This document shows positions 20,224 to 30,073 of a stretch of 49,337 nt of DNA, piece by piece (position 1 is the stretch's first letter; every line of letters begins with the position of its first letter). Position numbers and translations under genes: made by a program. Origin of the DNA: Deltaproteobacteria bacterium TMED58 (lineage in GTDB: Bacteria > Desulfobacterota_D > UBA1144); the NCBI GenBank assembly GCA_002167555.2, contig NHDL02000002.1, forward strand, positions 81,907 to 131,243. The letters are read 5' to 3'. The notes under the pieces are model-generated. The model searched no databases. It was given only the letters and a program-made list of their open reading frames with translations, and was not told the origin of the DNA.

Positions 20224-20920
20224 CTTTCAAAAGCTTTTTATAAATACTTAAATCCTTTTTAGTTGTTATTTTATTATTATATTCTAAATTCTCATAGATT
20301 TTAATCTTAAAATTATTTTTCTCTAAAAGTTGGGATTCATCTGTGTATGACTGAAAATCAATCCTATTTGAATAGCATTTTTCTAGAGCTGAATATTTAA
20401 AAATTTGTGGTGTTTGTGCTTTCCACAAACTCTTTCTATCTATTGTTTGAAGAATTGTTCCTTTTCTATTTTCTTTAATTGTATCAGTGATTTTAGAGGC
20501 AAGAATAACACCATGAGAACTCTTGATTTCCTTAGTAATATTATTCAAAAAACTAAAATTAAAATTAGGTCTAACAGAATCATGAATCACCACTAAATTC
20601 CTTTTGTTCTTTATTTCCATAAAAGCTCTATAAACACTCTTTGATCTAGAATTTGAGCCATAAACAATCTTGATATTATCCAAACCAAAGTTTTGAAGTT
20701 CCTTATAAATTGATTCTTCTTTTATTGATTTGTTAATTGTTAAGAAAATTTCACTGACATTTTTTATTTTTTTGATGGAAAGTAAGGGATAAATATAAAT
20801 TGGAATTTTATTTATTTTTTCAAACTGCTTTGGACGAGTACTTCCAAATCTAGTACCTTTTCCAGCGGCTGTTACGATAATCGAAAGCATTTGCTCAGAC
20901 ATGAAATTAATAATAAGCAA
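20216..20920 (-). CDS. ispD: 2-C-methyl-D-erythritol 4-phosphate cytidylyltransferase
   Basis: IIVTAAGKGTRFGSTRPKQFEKI; VVIHDSVRPN; QTPQIFKYSAL; TDESQLLE. True start probably Met7 or Met11 of the ORF. Confidence 0.93.
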   Translation of the reverse strand: MLIINFMSEQMLSIIVTAAGKGTRFGSTRPKQFEKINKIPIYIYPLLSIKKIKNVSEIFLTINKSIKEESIYKELQNFGLDNIKIVYGSNSRSKSVYRAFMEIKNKRNLVVIHDSVRPNFNFSFLNNITKEIKSSHGVILASKITDTIKENRKGTILQTIDRKSLWKAQTPQIFKYSALEKCYSNRIDFQSYTDESQLLEKNNFKIKIYENLEYNNKITTKKDLSIYKKLLKDV

Positions 20921-20925
20921 GTACT

Positions 20926-21924
20926 CTAATCATGTAAATCACCTACTTTAGAGAAAATCATTCTTCCAGTAGGTGTTTGAATTACGCTTGTAATTACAAT
21001 ATCAACAAATTCGCTTATATGTTTTTTACCATTATCAATTACGACCATGGTCCCATCATCGAGGTATCCAACACCTTGTTTTTCATCTTTGCCTGATTTT
21101 GAAACTTTAATTTTCATTTTTTCACCAGGTAGTATTACAGGCCTTAAGGAATTTGCTAGTTGGTTAACATTCAATACTCTTACGCCCTGGAGGTTTGCAA
21201 CTTTGGTTAAATTGAAATCATTGGTAACTAAATGAGCAGTTAACTCTTTGGCCAGCCTCACTAATTTTAAATCAACCTCTTTTATATTTGTGAAGTCTCT
21301 ATCAAAAATTTTAACTTTTACATCTTTTTGTTCTTGTAATGCCTTAAGAACTTCGAGACCTCTTCTCCCTCTGACTTTTTTTAAGCTGTCATTTGAATCT
21401 GCAATCCATTGCAATTCCCTAATTACAAATTGTGGAACAACTATAGTTCCTTCCACGAAACCTGCTTTTGAGATATCGGAAATTCTTCCGTCAATTATAG
21501 CGCTAGTATCTAAAACTTTACTATGAAAAAATTCGTTTTCTTTTTTATCTTCAGGGTCTGGTCCGCCACCTTTTTTAAGACCAACGGCAATACCAAGGCA
21601 TAAAACAGATAAGAAAACAATTGGATAGGTATAAAAAGGATATCTACTATTTAGTCCAATCATCTCAGAAAAATATGCAAAGGTTAGAAAAAAGAGTAGG
21701 GCTGCAGCAGTTCCTATAGTTGCACCTATTAATGCTTTTGCACTTAAATCCGTAAAAAGTTTTTCAGAATAGTAAACAAAAAAGAAAGTCAAAAGTCCGC
21801 AAAATAGACCGATACCAACTGAATATGGAAGAATTAAGTTTCCTGCGGACTTTAAATTACCTAAGGTAATCCAGAATCCTGCAATAGAACTAAGAATAGT
21901 AAAAATAATCCTTAAGGGAGTCAT
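20926..21924 (-). CDS. PIN/TRAM-domain membrane protein (YacL-like putative RNase)
   Basis: Four-TM N-terminus; PIN domain VLDTSAIIDGRISDISKAGFVEGTIVVPQFVIRELQ; TRAM domain GVGYLDDGTMVVIDNGKKHI. Confidence 0.92.
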   Translation of the reverse strand: MTPLRIIFTILSSIAGFWITLGNLKSAGNLILPYSVGIGLFCGLLTFFFVYYSEKLFTDLSAKALIGATIGTAAALLFFLTFAYFSEMIGLNSRYPFYTYPIVFLSVLCLGIAVGLKKGGGPDPEDKKENEFFHSKVLDTSAIIDGRISDISKAGFVEGTIVVPQFVIRELQWIADSNDSLKKVRGRRGLEVLKALQEQKDVKVKIFDRDFTNIKEVDLKLVRLAKELTAHLVTNDFNLTKVANLQGVRVLNVNQLANSLRPVILPGEKMKIKVSKSGKDEKQGVGYLDDGTMVVIDNGKKHISEFVDIVITSVIQTPTGRMIFSKVGDLHD

Positions 21925-22004
21925 TTAAAAATTATAATGAATAAGGGTTAATTAACAAGTTTATGTAAGACATTTTAAAAATGTGTATAATATACTTTAC
22001 CTAA

Positions 22005-23297
22005 ATGATAGACAGATATAGTACAAAAGAAATGCAAAATTTGTGGTCTGATGATAACAAATATCAGAAATGGCTAGATGTTGAACTTGCTGTCTGTGAA
22101 GCATGGTCATTCTATGGTCATATACCCAAACAATCTTTTTTACGTATAAAAAAAAGAGCAAAATTTAATACAAAAGAAATTGATATGCTGGAGAAGGTTA
22201 TCAAGCATGATGTGATTGCATTTACTACTAATCTGGCAAAATCCATAGGTAAAGATTCGCGATTTGTACACCTAGGTTTAACGTCATCAGATGTTTTAGA
22301 TACCTCACTATCTTTATTAATTGTAGATTCTGGAAATTTAATAAAAAAAGAGTTGAGTAATACAGTTAAGATTTTAACAAGGCTTGCAAAAGAACATATA
22401 AATACACCAATAATGGGTAGGTCGCATGGAATCCATGCCGAAGTAACTACATTCGGGCTAGTCGTTGCTAATTGGTTAGATGAAATGAAGCGCGCAAGAG
22501 ATAGGTTAGAGAAGTCAATCAAAGTTTGTAGTGTAGGAAAGATGTCTGGAGCTGTTGGAACTTATTCAAATGTTCTTCCGAAAATCGAGGCGAAGGCCTG
22601 TTCTATACTAAAGTTAAAACCGGCAAAAATTAGCAGTCAAATCATTAATAGAGATTATCATGCCGAGTACTTCACTTCGTTATCTTTTATAGCCTCTTCA
22701 ATTGAGAGGATTTCAGTCCAGATTCGACATATGCAACGAACCGAGGTTTTAGAAGTTGAAGAGCCCTTTTCAAAAGGTCAGAAAGGCTCCTCTGCTATGC
22801 CACATAAAAGAAATCCTATTCTATCTGAAAATTTATCGGGTTTAGCTAGAATAGTTAGATCTAATGCTCAAGCATCTTTTGAAAATATACCTCTATGGCA
22901 TGAGAGAGATATTAGTCATTCTTCTGTAGAAAGAGTTATTGGGCCAGATTCTTCGACTTTAGTTCATTTTATGCTTAAGAGATCTAATTACATGCTTCAA
23001 AATTTAAATGTCTATAAAGAAAATATGTTAAGAAATATCTGGAAAACTAATGGAGTAATATTTTCTCAAAATATTTTAGTTAAGCTAATAGAGAAAGGTT
23101 TATCTCGTGAGGAATCCTATAAAATGGTTCAAGACTTAGCATTTCAAGCATGGAACAATGACAAAAATTTTAAAGACTTATTGCTTTCAGATAAAAAGAT
23201 AATGAATATTCTCAACAAAGAGGAGCTTGAAAATTGCTTTGCTTTCAATAGTCTTTTTAAAAATGCAAAGAGCATACTTTCAAGAGTTATGAAGTAA
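22005..23297 (+). CDS. purB: adenylosuccinate lyase
   Basis: LTSSDVLDTSLSL; signature GSSAMPHKRNPILSENLSGLAR; 430 aa. Confidence 0.96.
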   Translation: MIDRYSTKEMQNLWSDDNKYQKWLDVELAVCEAWSFYGHIPKQSFLRIKKRAKFNTKEIDMLEKVIKHDVIAFTTNLAKSIGKDSRFVHLGLTSSDVLDTSLSLLIVDSGNLIKKELSNTVKILTRLAKEHINTPIMGRSHGIHAEVTTFGLVVANWLDEMKRARDRLEKSIKVCSVGKMSGAVGTYSNVLPKIEAKACSILKLKPAKISSQIINRDYHAEYFTSLSFIASSIERISVQIRHMQRTEVLEVEEPFSKGQKGSSAMPHKRNPILSENLSGLARIVRSNAQASFENIPLWHERDISHSSVERVIGPDSSTLVHFMLKRSNYMLQNLNVYKENMLRNIWKTNGVIFSQNILVKLIEKGLSREESYKMVQDLAFQAWNNDKNFKDLLLSDKKIMNILNKEELENCFAFNSLFKNAKSILSRVMK

Positions 23298-24160
23298 TGA
23301 ACTTGGTTAGATTTACTCTTTTTATTCTTTTCTTTATTGTTGGTTGCGATTCTTTTAGGGGAGACCAAGAAAAAGAAGTAATCCTTGATAAGAATAAAGT
23401 TTTAAAAGATTTTAAGGGTAAATTTTCAGCCATAATTCCTGATGAGTCAATTGTAACAATTAGCGCTATCAAAGATTCTCCTATTAAAGGATTAAAAGAG
23501 GGAGTAATACTTTTTAAGACTATGAACGAGACTCAACAGTTATCTTTTTTTATATCGAATGATGGAAGATATATAATATTTCAACCACAGGTTTATGATT
23601 TTTCAGGGCCTACAAGGAATCCTGATTTAATGAATTCAATTAATTATAATGGAGTTCCAAGTACAAATGATAGGTCTGATAGCATAAGGATAGTTGAATA
23701 TTCCGATTTTCAATGTCCAGCATGCAAATACGGTGCAAATATAGTAGCTAGATTAAAAAGTGAATATGGAGATAAGATTACTTTTTATTTTAAACACTAT
23801 CCTTTGAGTTTTCATAAGTGGGCTGATGATGCAGCTTATTTTACCTCTTGTATTAATGAAAAGCTTGGAGCAACAAATTTTTGGAAGGCACATGATTTAA
23901 TTTTTGCAAATCAGGAAAAATTAAGCGAACAGTCTTTCAACGAAAATATAAATCAGATTTTTACTGCAAAGGTAAAATTTGACTTTAATTCATGTTTAAA
24001 TTCAGAATCTAAATATTCAAAGTTTGTTGAATCAAGTATAGAAGAGGGTGTTTCTCTAGGTGTTAGATCTACTCCAACTTTTATTGTAGAGGGACATATA
24101 ATCCCAGGAGCTGATTATAAAAAAATAAAAGATGCAATAGACACTTTCATTGAAAATTAA
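23297..24160 (+). CDS. DsbA-family thioredoxin-like lipoprotein
   Basis: Lipobox-like FFIVGC signal; CxxC motif FQCPACKYG; DsbA-like C-terminus GVRSTPTFIVEGHIIPGA. ATG overlaps the purB stop (TAATG). Confidence 0.88.
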   Translation: MNLVRFTLFILFFIVGCDSFRGDQEKEVILDKNKVLKDFKGKFSAIIPDESIVTISAIKDSPIKGLKEGVILFKTMNETQQLSFFISNDGRYIIFQPQVYDFSGPTRNPDLMNSINYNGVPSTNDRSDSIRIVEYSDFQCPACKYGANIVARLKSEYGDKITFYFKHYPLSFHKWADDAAYFTSCINEKLGATNFWKAHDLIFANQEKLSEQSFNENINQIFTAKVKFDFNSCLNSESKYSKFVESSIEEGVSLGVRSTPTFIVEGHIIPGADYKKIKDAIDTFIEN

Positions 24161-24214
24161 AAATGTTTTCTTCGTTTCTTGGAGTAATTTATATAAAGCT
24201 GGTGATATCTTAGT

Positions 24215-25465
24215 ATGACTTTTTTAGAAAAAATAAATCAAATTGTGGATTTAAACAAAGAGAAAATTTCAGATTGGTTTGTAAAGAAAGAATCAGAGGT
24301 GAGTCTACCCTTTTATACTTCTGTTGATTTAAGAGTTTCCGAAAATAAAATTGCTGCTGTTGATACAAATATTTTTCCTGGTGGTTTTAATAATTTGTGT
24401 ACTCAGTTTATTAATGAAGCTGCATTACTCACTAAAGAATTTAAAGCTAAAAGTCATAGCAGAAAGATTAAAAAAGTTTTAATTGTTCCGGAGCTTCACA
24501 CTAGAAATAATTTTTATTGGGACAACATACTTTCTCTTATTCAAATTTTAGAAAAGGCTGATATGAAAGTTAGAGTAGGTTTGTATGAAAGTGAATTCGA
24601 TAAATATGACTTCTCAGCATCTAACAATGAAAAAGTTATGGCTGCGAAGATTGTAAGAGAAAATAATAAATTATTTTTAAAAGATTTTGAACCAGATTTA
24701 GTTTTAATTAATAACGATTTATCAGACTATTCCCCGCGTATACTTCAAGATTTGGATCAATTAGTTGTTCCACCAATAGAAGTAGGATGGCATGCAAGAA
24801 AAAAAAATATTCATTTTGAATTTTATAATAAGTTAGTTGCAGAATTCGCTGAAATGTTGTCTTTAGATCCATATAATTTTTCACTTTCTACAAAGTTAGT
24901 TGACGATATTAATTTTGATATATCTGAAGACAGGGAGAGACTTGCTGATTTGGTTAATCAGATGATTAAAGAATTAAAAAAACACTATAATGTCAAAAAA
25001 CCTTTGATTTTTATTAAAAATAATACTGGTACATATGGGATGGCGGTTATGCAGGTTCAAGATGGAAATGAGTTGTTGTCATTGAATAGAGATGGTAGAA
25101 AGAAAATGAAAGTCTCAAAAGGAGGAAGTTTCTTGAAGAATATCATTATCCAAGAAGGTGTTGAAACTATATATACAAATAAAGAACCTGTTTATTACCT
25201 AATAAACTCTTCAGTGGCAGGTGGATTTTATAGGTCTAATGATTCGAAAAACTCTAAGCAGAATCTTAATACAAAAGGAATGTATTTTGAATGTTTATGT
25301 AAAAAGAAAGGTGAAGGGTGTAATGATATTGATTGTCAGAGATATGTCTTTCCCTCTTTAGAGGCAATTTCTCGTATTGGGTCTTTAGCTACAGGCTATG
25401 AAATTGAATACTTATTGAAAAAGAATCAAAGTTCAGATGATTCTTCACTTAGCGCTTTATTGTAA
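24215..25465 (+). CDS. gshA: glutamate-cysteine ligase (proteobacterial gshA_ferroox-type family)
   Basis: PFYTSVDLRVSENKIAAVDTNIFPGGFNNLC; IKNNTGTYGMAVMQV; YLINSSVAGGFYRSND. Confidence 0.85.
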   Translation: MTFLEKINQIVDLNKEKISDWFVKKESEVSLPFYTSVDLRVSENKIAAVDTNIFPGGFNNLCTQFINEAALLTKEFKAKSHSRKIKKVLIVPELHTRNNFYWDNILSLIQILEKADMKVRVGLYESEFDKYDFSASNNEKVMAAKIVRENNKLFLKDFEPDLVLINNDLSDYSPRILQDLDQLVVPPIEVGWHARKKNIHFEFYNKLVAEFAEMLSLDPYNFSLSTKLVDDINFDISEDRERLADLVNQMIKELKKHYNVKKPLIFIKNNTGTYGMAVMQVQDGNELLSLNRDGRKKMKVSKGGSFLKNIIIQEGVETIYTNKEPVYYLINSSVAGGFYRSNDSKNSKQNLNTKGMYFECLCKKKGEGCNDIDCQRYVFPSLEAISRIGSLATGYEIEYLLKKNQSSDDSSLSALL

Positions 25466-27168
25466 GCAATTAGCGCGTCTCTTCTTGCAAGAATCCCAAG
25501 AATTTTCTTTGATCCAGTTCTTGAAACAACAGGAAGCATGTCGCCTTTATCCCAATGTTTGAGGACTTCTAGCATTGATTCATCAGGAGTAACAGTGTTT
25601 ACATTTGTTGACGCTAAGTCTTTCATTACAATTACATCACGTAGCTCTTCTTCCAGGACCCATCCACGGTAATCTTGAACAGTTATGATTCCTGATAGGT
25701 TATCGTCTTGATCAATTAAAGGAAATGTTGTTAAGTGAGTGGATGGTAGAAATTCAATAAATTTACCAAGAGTCATTTTTTCTGGAATAGTTACAACTTC
25801 TTTCCTCATGATTTCATTTACTTTCATATTGCTTAATATATTTGATTCTTCGTTCTGGATAATTTCTAAGTTTTCATTTTTTAAATAGCATGCTTCAAAA
25901 GACCTACCAATGATTAGCCTATAAATTGATGTCCCAATGACAGAACTGATCATAACGGGTAGAACCGCTTGGTATGTTTGTGTTAGTTCAAAAGTGAAAA
26001 AAATGGCAGTTAAAGGCGCCTGAGTCATAGCTGCAAGGAAAGTACCCATTCCTACAATAGAATACGAAGTTGTTAATTCCCCTGGTATTAATTGAGGATA
26101 GAAAATTGATTCTACACCGAAGCCAAAGAGATATCCGCATATCGCACCCATAAAAATCGAAGGAGCAAATATACCTCCTGGCCAGCCGCTATTAAGAGTT
26201 ATCGAGGTAGCTATGGGCTTTAATAAAAGAATTCCAATTGCTATCCAAATTGAATATTCATAAGTCATCGCTTTTCTCAGGGCATCGGATCCATCACCTA
26301 ATACATCTAATCCTATACCGAAAGGAATTATTGCCAAAAGTCCCAATACTACTCCCCCTATTATTGGTCTTATTTTAAAATTTGGTACATAATCATCAAA
26401 TTTCTTCTCTATAAAAAAGTGAAGTTTAGTAAAGAAAGATGATGCAAAACCAATTGCAACACCCATGAGTGCATATATAAAAAGCTCATTGTAATTAAAG
26501 ATAAGGAAATCTATTCTGGTAAATATATCTTGTTCTGTTCTAAAAAAGCCCGCAATTACCGTTGCTGTAGCAGCAGATATGACAACAGGTAAGAAGCTTC
26601 TAATTTTGATATTTCTGAGTAAAGCAACTTCTTCAACAAAAAGGACTCCTGTAATAGGAGCATTAAATGCAGCAGCAATAGCACCTGCAATTCCACAAGC
26701 AATAAATATTTTTAAGTCACTTTTCTTTATTCTAATTCTTTGCCCTACAATACTACCAATTGATCCTCCGAGTTGGGCCATAGGTCCTTCTTGGCCCACA
26801 GATCCTCCAAAACCTAAAGATACAATTTGGGAGAAACCTTTTAATATAGTTTCTTTTATTCCTATAACTCCACTACCCCTAGAAACTGTATGAATAAATT
26901 TATGAAATTTATATCCAAGAATATCGTCCCTATCTGATAAATATGAAATAAAAAATAAAATCAAGCCCCCAACAATTGTTCCAAATATGACCATATTGCT
27001 AGATTCTAGAGGGGAAATAAATAAAAGATTAACGGTATTATATAGCCAATGAAATATAACATTAGAGAAGCCAGCACATATACCAACAATAAATCCCACT
27101 ATAATGAAATAGGTGTATTGATTAGTCCAGAGATCTGAAATAGTTAAACGAATTTTTTTGCTAGGCAT
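25426..27168 (-). CDS. ClC-type chloride channel/antiporter with C-terminal CBS domains
   Basis: SLGFGGSVGQEGPMAQLGGSIGS; GIAGAIAAAFNAPITGVLFVEE; SGWPGGIFAPSIFMGA; paired CBS C-terminus. Confidence 0.93.
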   Translation of the reverse strand: MPSKKIRLTISDLWTNQYTYFIIVGFIVGICAGFSNVIFHWLYNTVNLLFISPLESSNMVIFGTIVGGLILFFISYLSDRDDILGYKFHKFIHTVSRGSGVIGIKETILKGFSQIVSLGFGGSVGQEGPMAQLGGSIGSIVGQRIRIKKSDLKIFIACGIAGAIAAAFNAPITGVLFVEEVALLRNIKIRSFLPVVISAATATVIAGFFRTEQDIFTRIDFLIFNYNELFIYALMGVAIGFASSFFTKLHFFIEKKFDDYVPNFKIRPIIGGVVLGLLAIIPFGIGLDVLGDGSDALRKAMTYEYSIWIAIGILLLKPIATSITLNSGWPGGIFAPSIFMGAICGYLFGFGVESIFYPQLIPGELTTSYSIVGMGTFLAAMTQAPLTAIFFTFELTQTYQAVLPVMISSVIGTSIYRLIIGRSFEACYLKNENLEIIQNEESNILSNMKVNEIMRKEVVTIPEKMTLGKFIEFLPSTHLTTFPLIDQDDNLSGIITVQDYRGWVLEEELRDVIVMKDLASTNVNTVTPDESMLEVLKHWDKGDMLPVVSRTGSKKILGILARRDALIAYNKALSEESSEL

Positions 27169-27234
27169 TGTAACTCTATAATTTTAATAATAAACTATTA
27201 TAGATTTACTCTCCATAGTAATCGGTTTGACTAT

Positions 27235-27261
27235 GACTTTTTTTCATGTGAAACTTAAGTC
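27235..27261 (+). promoter_or_regulatory. imperfect leader hairpin upstream of the antiporter-ATP synthase operon
   Basis: GACTT(27235-27239)...AAGTC(27257-27261) enclosing TTTC-ATGT-GAAA (27242-27253). Confidence 0.3.
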
Positions 27262-27277
27262 GTTTTAGAGGCACAAA

Positions 27278-28516
27278 ATGGCTATTGATGATCCAAATAA
27301 TTATTCGTTGGGAAGTTTTTTTCTTGCATTAGCAAGCATTTTTGTAGTTGGAAAAGTTATAAGCTCGATTTTTGTCAAATTTAGACAACCCGAGGTTCTT
27401 GGTGAGCTCACTGCAGGCGTGATACTTGGTTCTCTAGCATTAATACCTTTATTAAATGAGCCCGGATATCATGTATTTCATTTATTAGCTGAGGTTGGAG
27501 TAGCTATTCTACTTTTTGAAATAGGCCTCGAAACAGATTTAGATGATTTACTAAAAGTAGGAGTCCCTTCTTTGCTTGTAGCTATTTTAGGGATTGTAGT
27601 ACCTTTTGGTCTAGGTTTTTATTCTGTCTACATATTGAATACATACTCTTTGATTAGTTTTACCTCTGACACATCTTTACTGCTCGCTGCTCTGACCATC
27701 GGCGCTACTCTTACTGCCACGAGCGTTGGAATAACTGCAAGAGTTTTGTCAGAATTAAAAAAGTTAAAAAGTATAGAATCCAAAATCATTTTGGGCGCTG
27801 CTGTTATCGATGATGTTTGTGGATTAATAATTTTAGCTGTAGTAAGCGCACTTATTACCTCTACAAACTCTGGGGGAGGTGCTACTGTTGAATTATTAAC
27901 TGTGGGAATTATTTCGGCTAAGGCAATAGGATTTCTATTTATTGCAATAATACTCGGCAACCTTTTTACAAAAAAGTTATTTATTTTTATTCATAGTTTA
28001 AAAGCCAGAGGAAGTTTACTGCTCGGAGCGCTTGCTTATACTTTTGTCTTTGCCTACTTAGCTCAACTTGCGGGTTTGGCACCAATAATAGGAGCTTTTG
28101 CCGCAGGCTTACTTTTAGCTAAAACTCACCAAAAAGATTTAATTGAAGACAGACTTAAACCAGTGGCTGATGTGTTTATACCTATTTTCTTTATTATGGT
28201 CGGATCCGCTGTTGATGTTTCTGTTTTCAATCCCTTTATAAAAGAAAATATTGCGGTTATAATTTTAGCTTTAGTTTTATTTATAATTGCTGTGATAGGT
28301 AAATTAGTTAGTGGCTTGGGTGCTTATTCTTTAAAAGCAAATAAGCTAGTAATAGGAATCGGAATGATACCGAGAGGAGAAGTAGGACTTATTTTCGCTT
28401 CAATGGGACTTGCTACAGGAGTCTTAGGCAGTAGTGATTATTCAGCTCTTACAGTAATGGTTATGTTGACAACTTTTATAGCTCCACCTCTCCTTTATCG
28501 TTTCTTTAGAGATTAG
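27278..28516 (+). CDS. CPA2-type monovalent cation:proton antiporter (Kef/NhaS3-like membrane domain)
   Basis: FRQPEVLGELTAGVILGS; LLFEIGLETDLDDLL; TATSVGITARVLSEL; GAAVIDDVCGLI; MIPRGEVGLIFASMG. Confidence 0.92.
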   Translation: MAIDDPNNYSLGSFFLALASIFVVGKVISSIFVKFRQPEVLGELTAGVILGSLALIPLLNEPGYHVFHLLAEVGVAILLFEIGLETDLDDLLKVGVPSLLVAILGIVVPFGLGFYSVYILNTYSLISFTSDTSLLLAALTIGATLTATSVGITARVLSELKKLKSIESKIILGAAVIDDVCGLIILAVVSALITSTNSGGGATVELLTVGIISAKAIGFLFIAIILGNLFTKKLFIFIHSLKARGSLLLGALAYTFVFAYLAQLAGLAPIIGAFAAGLLLAKTHQKDLIEDRLKPVADVFIPIFFIMVGSAVDVSVFNPFIKENIAVIILALVLFIIAVIGKLVSGLGAYSLKANKLVIGIGMIPRGEVGLIFASMGLATGVLGSSDYSALTVMVMLTTFIAPPLLYRFFRD

Positions 28517-28518
28517 TA

Positions 28519-29031
28519 ATGAATAGTTTTTTTATTTTTTTAGTTTTATTTACTTTTGATGCTGTTGCAGCTGATTCCTCCAATGTCTTATCCGTTGATA
28601 GTACTTTTTTTATTGAACTAGGAATTTTTATTTTTATAATCCTTTTTTTAAATAAGTTCTTATTTCAGCCACTTCTTGATTTAAAGGAAAATCGTGATGT
28701 GGAAACTTCTGTCAGAATTGAAAGAGCCAAAAGTATGGACGAACAAGCTATTGAAATCGAGAAGGACTATAAAAAAAGAATATCGGATTTCAAGATTGAG
28801 ATTGAAAATTCATCAAATGATAAGATTACTGAAGCCAAGAAACAGGCCGAGGACCTAATTAGAAAAGCCAAAGACCAATCGTTAATGGAAATTGAAAATG
28901 CTAGGAAGAACCTAAATTCTGAATTATATTTAAAGATAGCTGATATTAGTATTGATGATATAGGCAAAGAAGATAGTGAAGTAGCTAAAAAAATAAAAGA
29001 ATTAGTGTCTGAAATAAAAGGGAAACTTTAA
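28519..29031 (+). CDS. F0F1 ATP synthase subunit b' (b-type peripheral stalk)
   Basis: N-terminal TM plus long charged helix (LFQPLLDLKENRDVETSVRIERAKSMDEQA); followed by a second b and delta. Confidence 0.85.
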   Translation: MNSFFIFLVLFTFDAVAADSSNVLSVDSTFFIELGIFIFIILFLNKFLFQPLLDLKENRDVETSVRIERAKSMDEQAIEIEKDYKKRISDFKIEIENSSNDKITEAKKQAEDLIRKAKDQSLMEIENARKNLNSELYLKIADISIDDIGKEDSEVAKKIKELVSEIKGKL

Positions 29032-29034
29032 ACT

Positions 29035-29550
29035 ATGTCTGAAGAAATTAATATCGCTGGTCAGTTAAAATTTGCTTCGCAGCACCTTTTTAACTTAATT
29101 GTCTTCATAGGCATCTTATATTATTTTTTAAAAGATATTGTCGTCAAGTTTTTTTCGAGTAGGAGTTTAAAAATTAGTAAGGAAATACAAGAAGCAAATG
29201 CAGTAATCGAAACTTCTCAAGAAGCATATAATATTAGTTCTCAGAAAATAAGCCTTATTGATTCTGAACTTACAGAATTGAGAAATTCAATAGATTTGAC
29301 TACGAATCGTAAAACTTCAGAAATAATTGATAATGCAAATATTATTGCAAAAAAAATTAAGACAGATACTGAAGATATTATAAAGCTCGAGTCTTTGAGA
29401 CTGAAACTAGAAGTAGAAAGTATTATCCTAGAAAAGTCTTTAGAGATAGCAAAGTTAGAGATTAGAAAAGAAATAAATGATGAAAAAGATATACAATTAA
29501 TATCATCCTTTTTAAGCGAGGTAAAGCAGAATGCCATCAGCAACAGTTAA
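29035..29550 (+). CDS. atpF: F0F1 ATP synthase subunit b
   Basis: Single TM plus helix; between b' and delta genes. Confidence 0.83.
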   Translation: MSEEINIAGQLKFASQHLFNLIVFIGILYYFLKDIVVKFFSSRSLKISKEIQEANAVIETSQEAYNISSQKISLIDSELTELRNSIDLTTNRKTSEIIDNANIIAKKIKTDTEDIIKLESLRLKLEVESIILEKSLEIAKLEIRKEINDEKDIQLISSFLSEVKQNAISNS

Positions 29551-30073
29551 TGATTTTTTTATTGCTCTAACTTCTGAGGCCTCATCCAAAGAAAATTTAG
29601 AAAAGGTTTATCTAGGTCTTTCAAATTTTGTCCGTGCTTTTGACAATGATAAGAATATAAGACTTTGTTTAATTAACGATATATACCCCTCTGCAGTTAA
29701 GAACGATTTGATTTCTCAAATAGTTTCTGAGTGTGAATCGACGAGGAAGTTTCTTGAAGTTATTATTGAATTTAATCTTCTCAAGTCCTTTGTTGAATCA
29801 AGAGAGTTTTTTTTAAAAAAACTCAGAAAACTTTTAGGTAAGGTTAAAATTGAAGTTGTAACTGTTAATGTCTCCCAAAAAGATAAATTAGATTTTATTA
29901 AATCACAATTAGAGGGAATTTGGGGAACTAACCTCGAACTTTCATTCAAAGAAAACCAAGAAATATTAGGCGGAATAGTTTTACAAGTGGAAGATAAGTA
30001 TTTTGATGGTTCCATATTAGGAAAAGTTAATGAATTAAAAAAAATAAACATAAAAGGAGAATTCAATGTCTGA
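29531..30073 (+). CDS. atpH: F0F1 ATP synthase subunit delta
   Basis: OSCP/delta-like pattern; C-terminal [30 protein letters not shown]. Confidence 0.92.
   Translation: MPSATVNDFFIALTSEASSKENLEKVYLGLSNFVRAFDNDKNIRLCLINDIYPSAVKNDLISQIVSECESTRKFLEVIIEFNLLKSFVESREFFLKKLRKLLGKVKIEVVTVNVSQKDKLDFIKSQLEGIWGTNLELSFKENQEILGGIVLQVEDKYFDGSILGKVNELKKINIKGEFNV

Noticed and set aside
21970-21984. ACATTTTAAAAATGT palindrome in the purB promoter region next to TATAAT (21986-21991)
   Set aside because: AT-rich palindromes of this length are expected by chance in such a low-GC genome; no known operator match.
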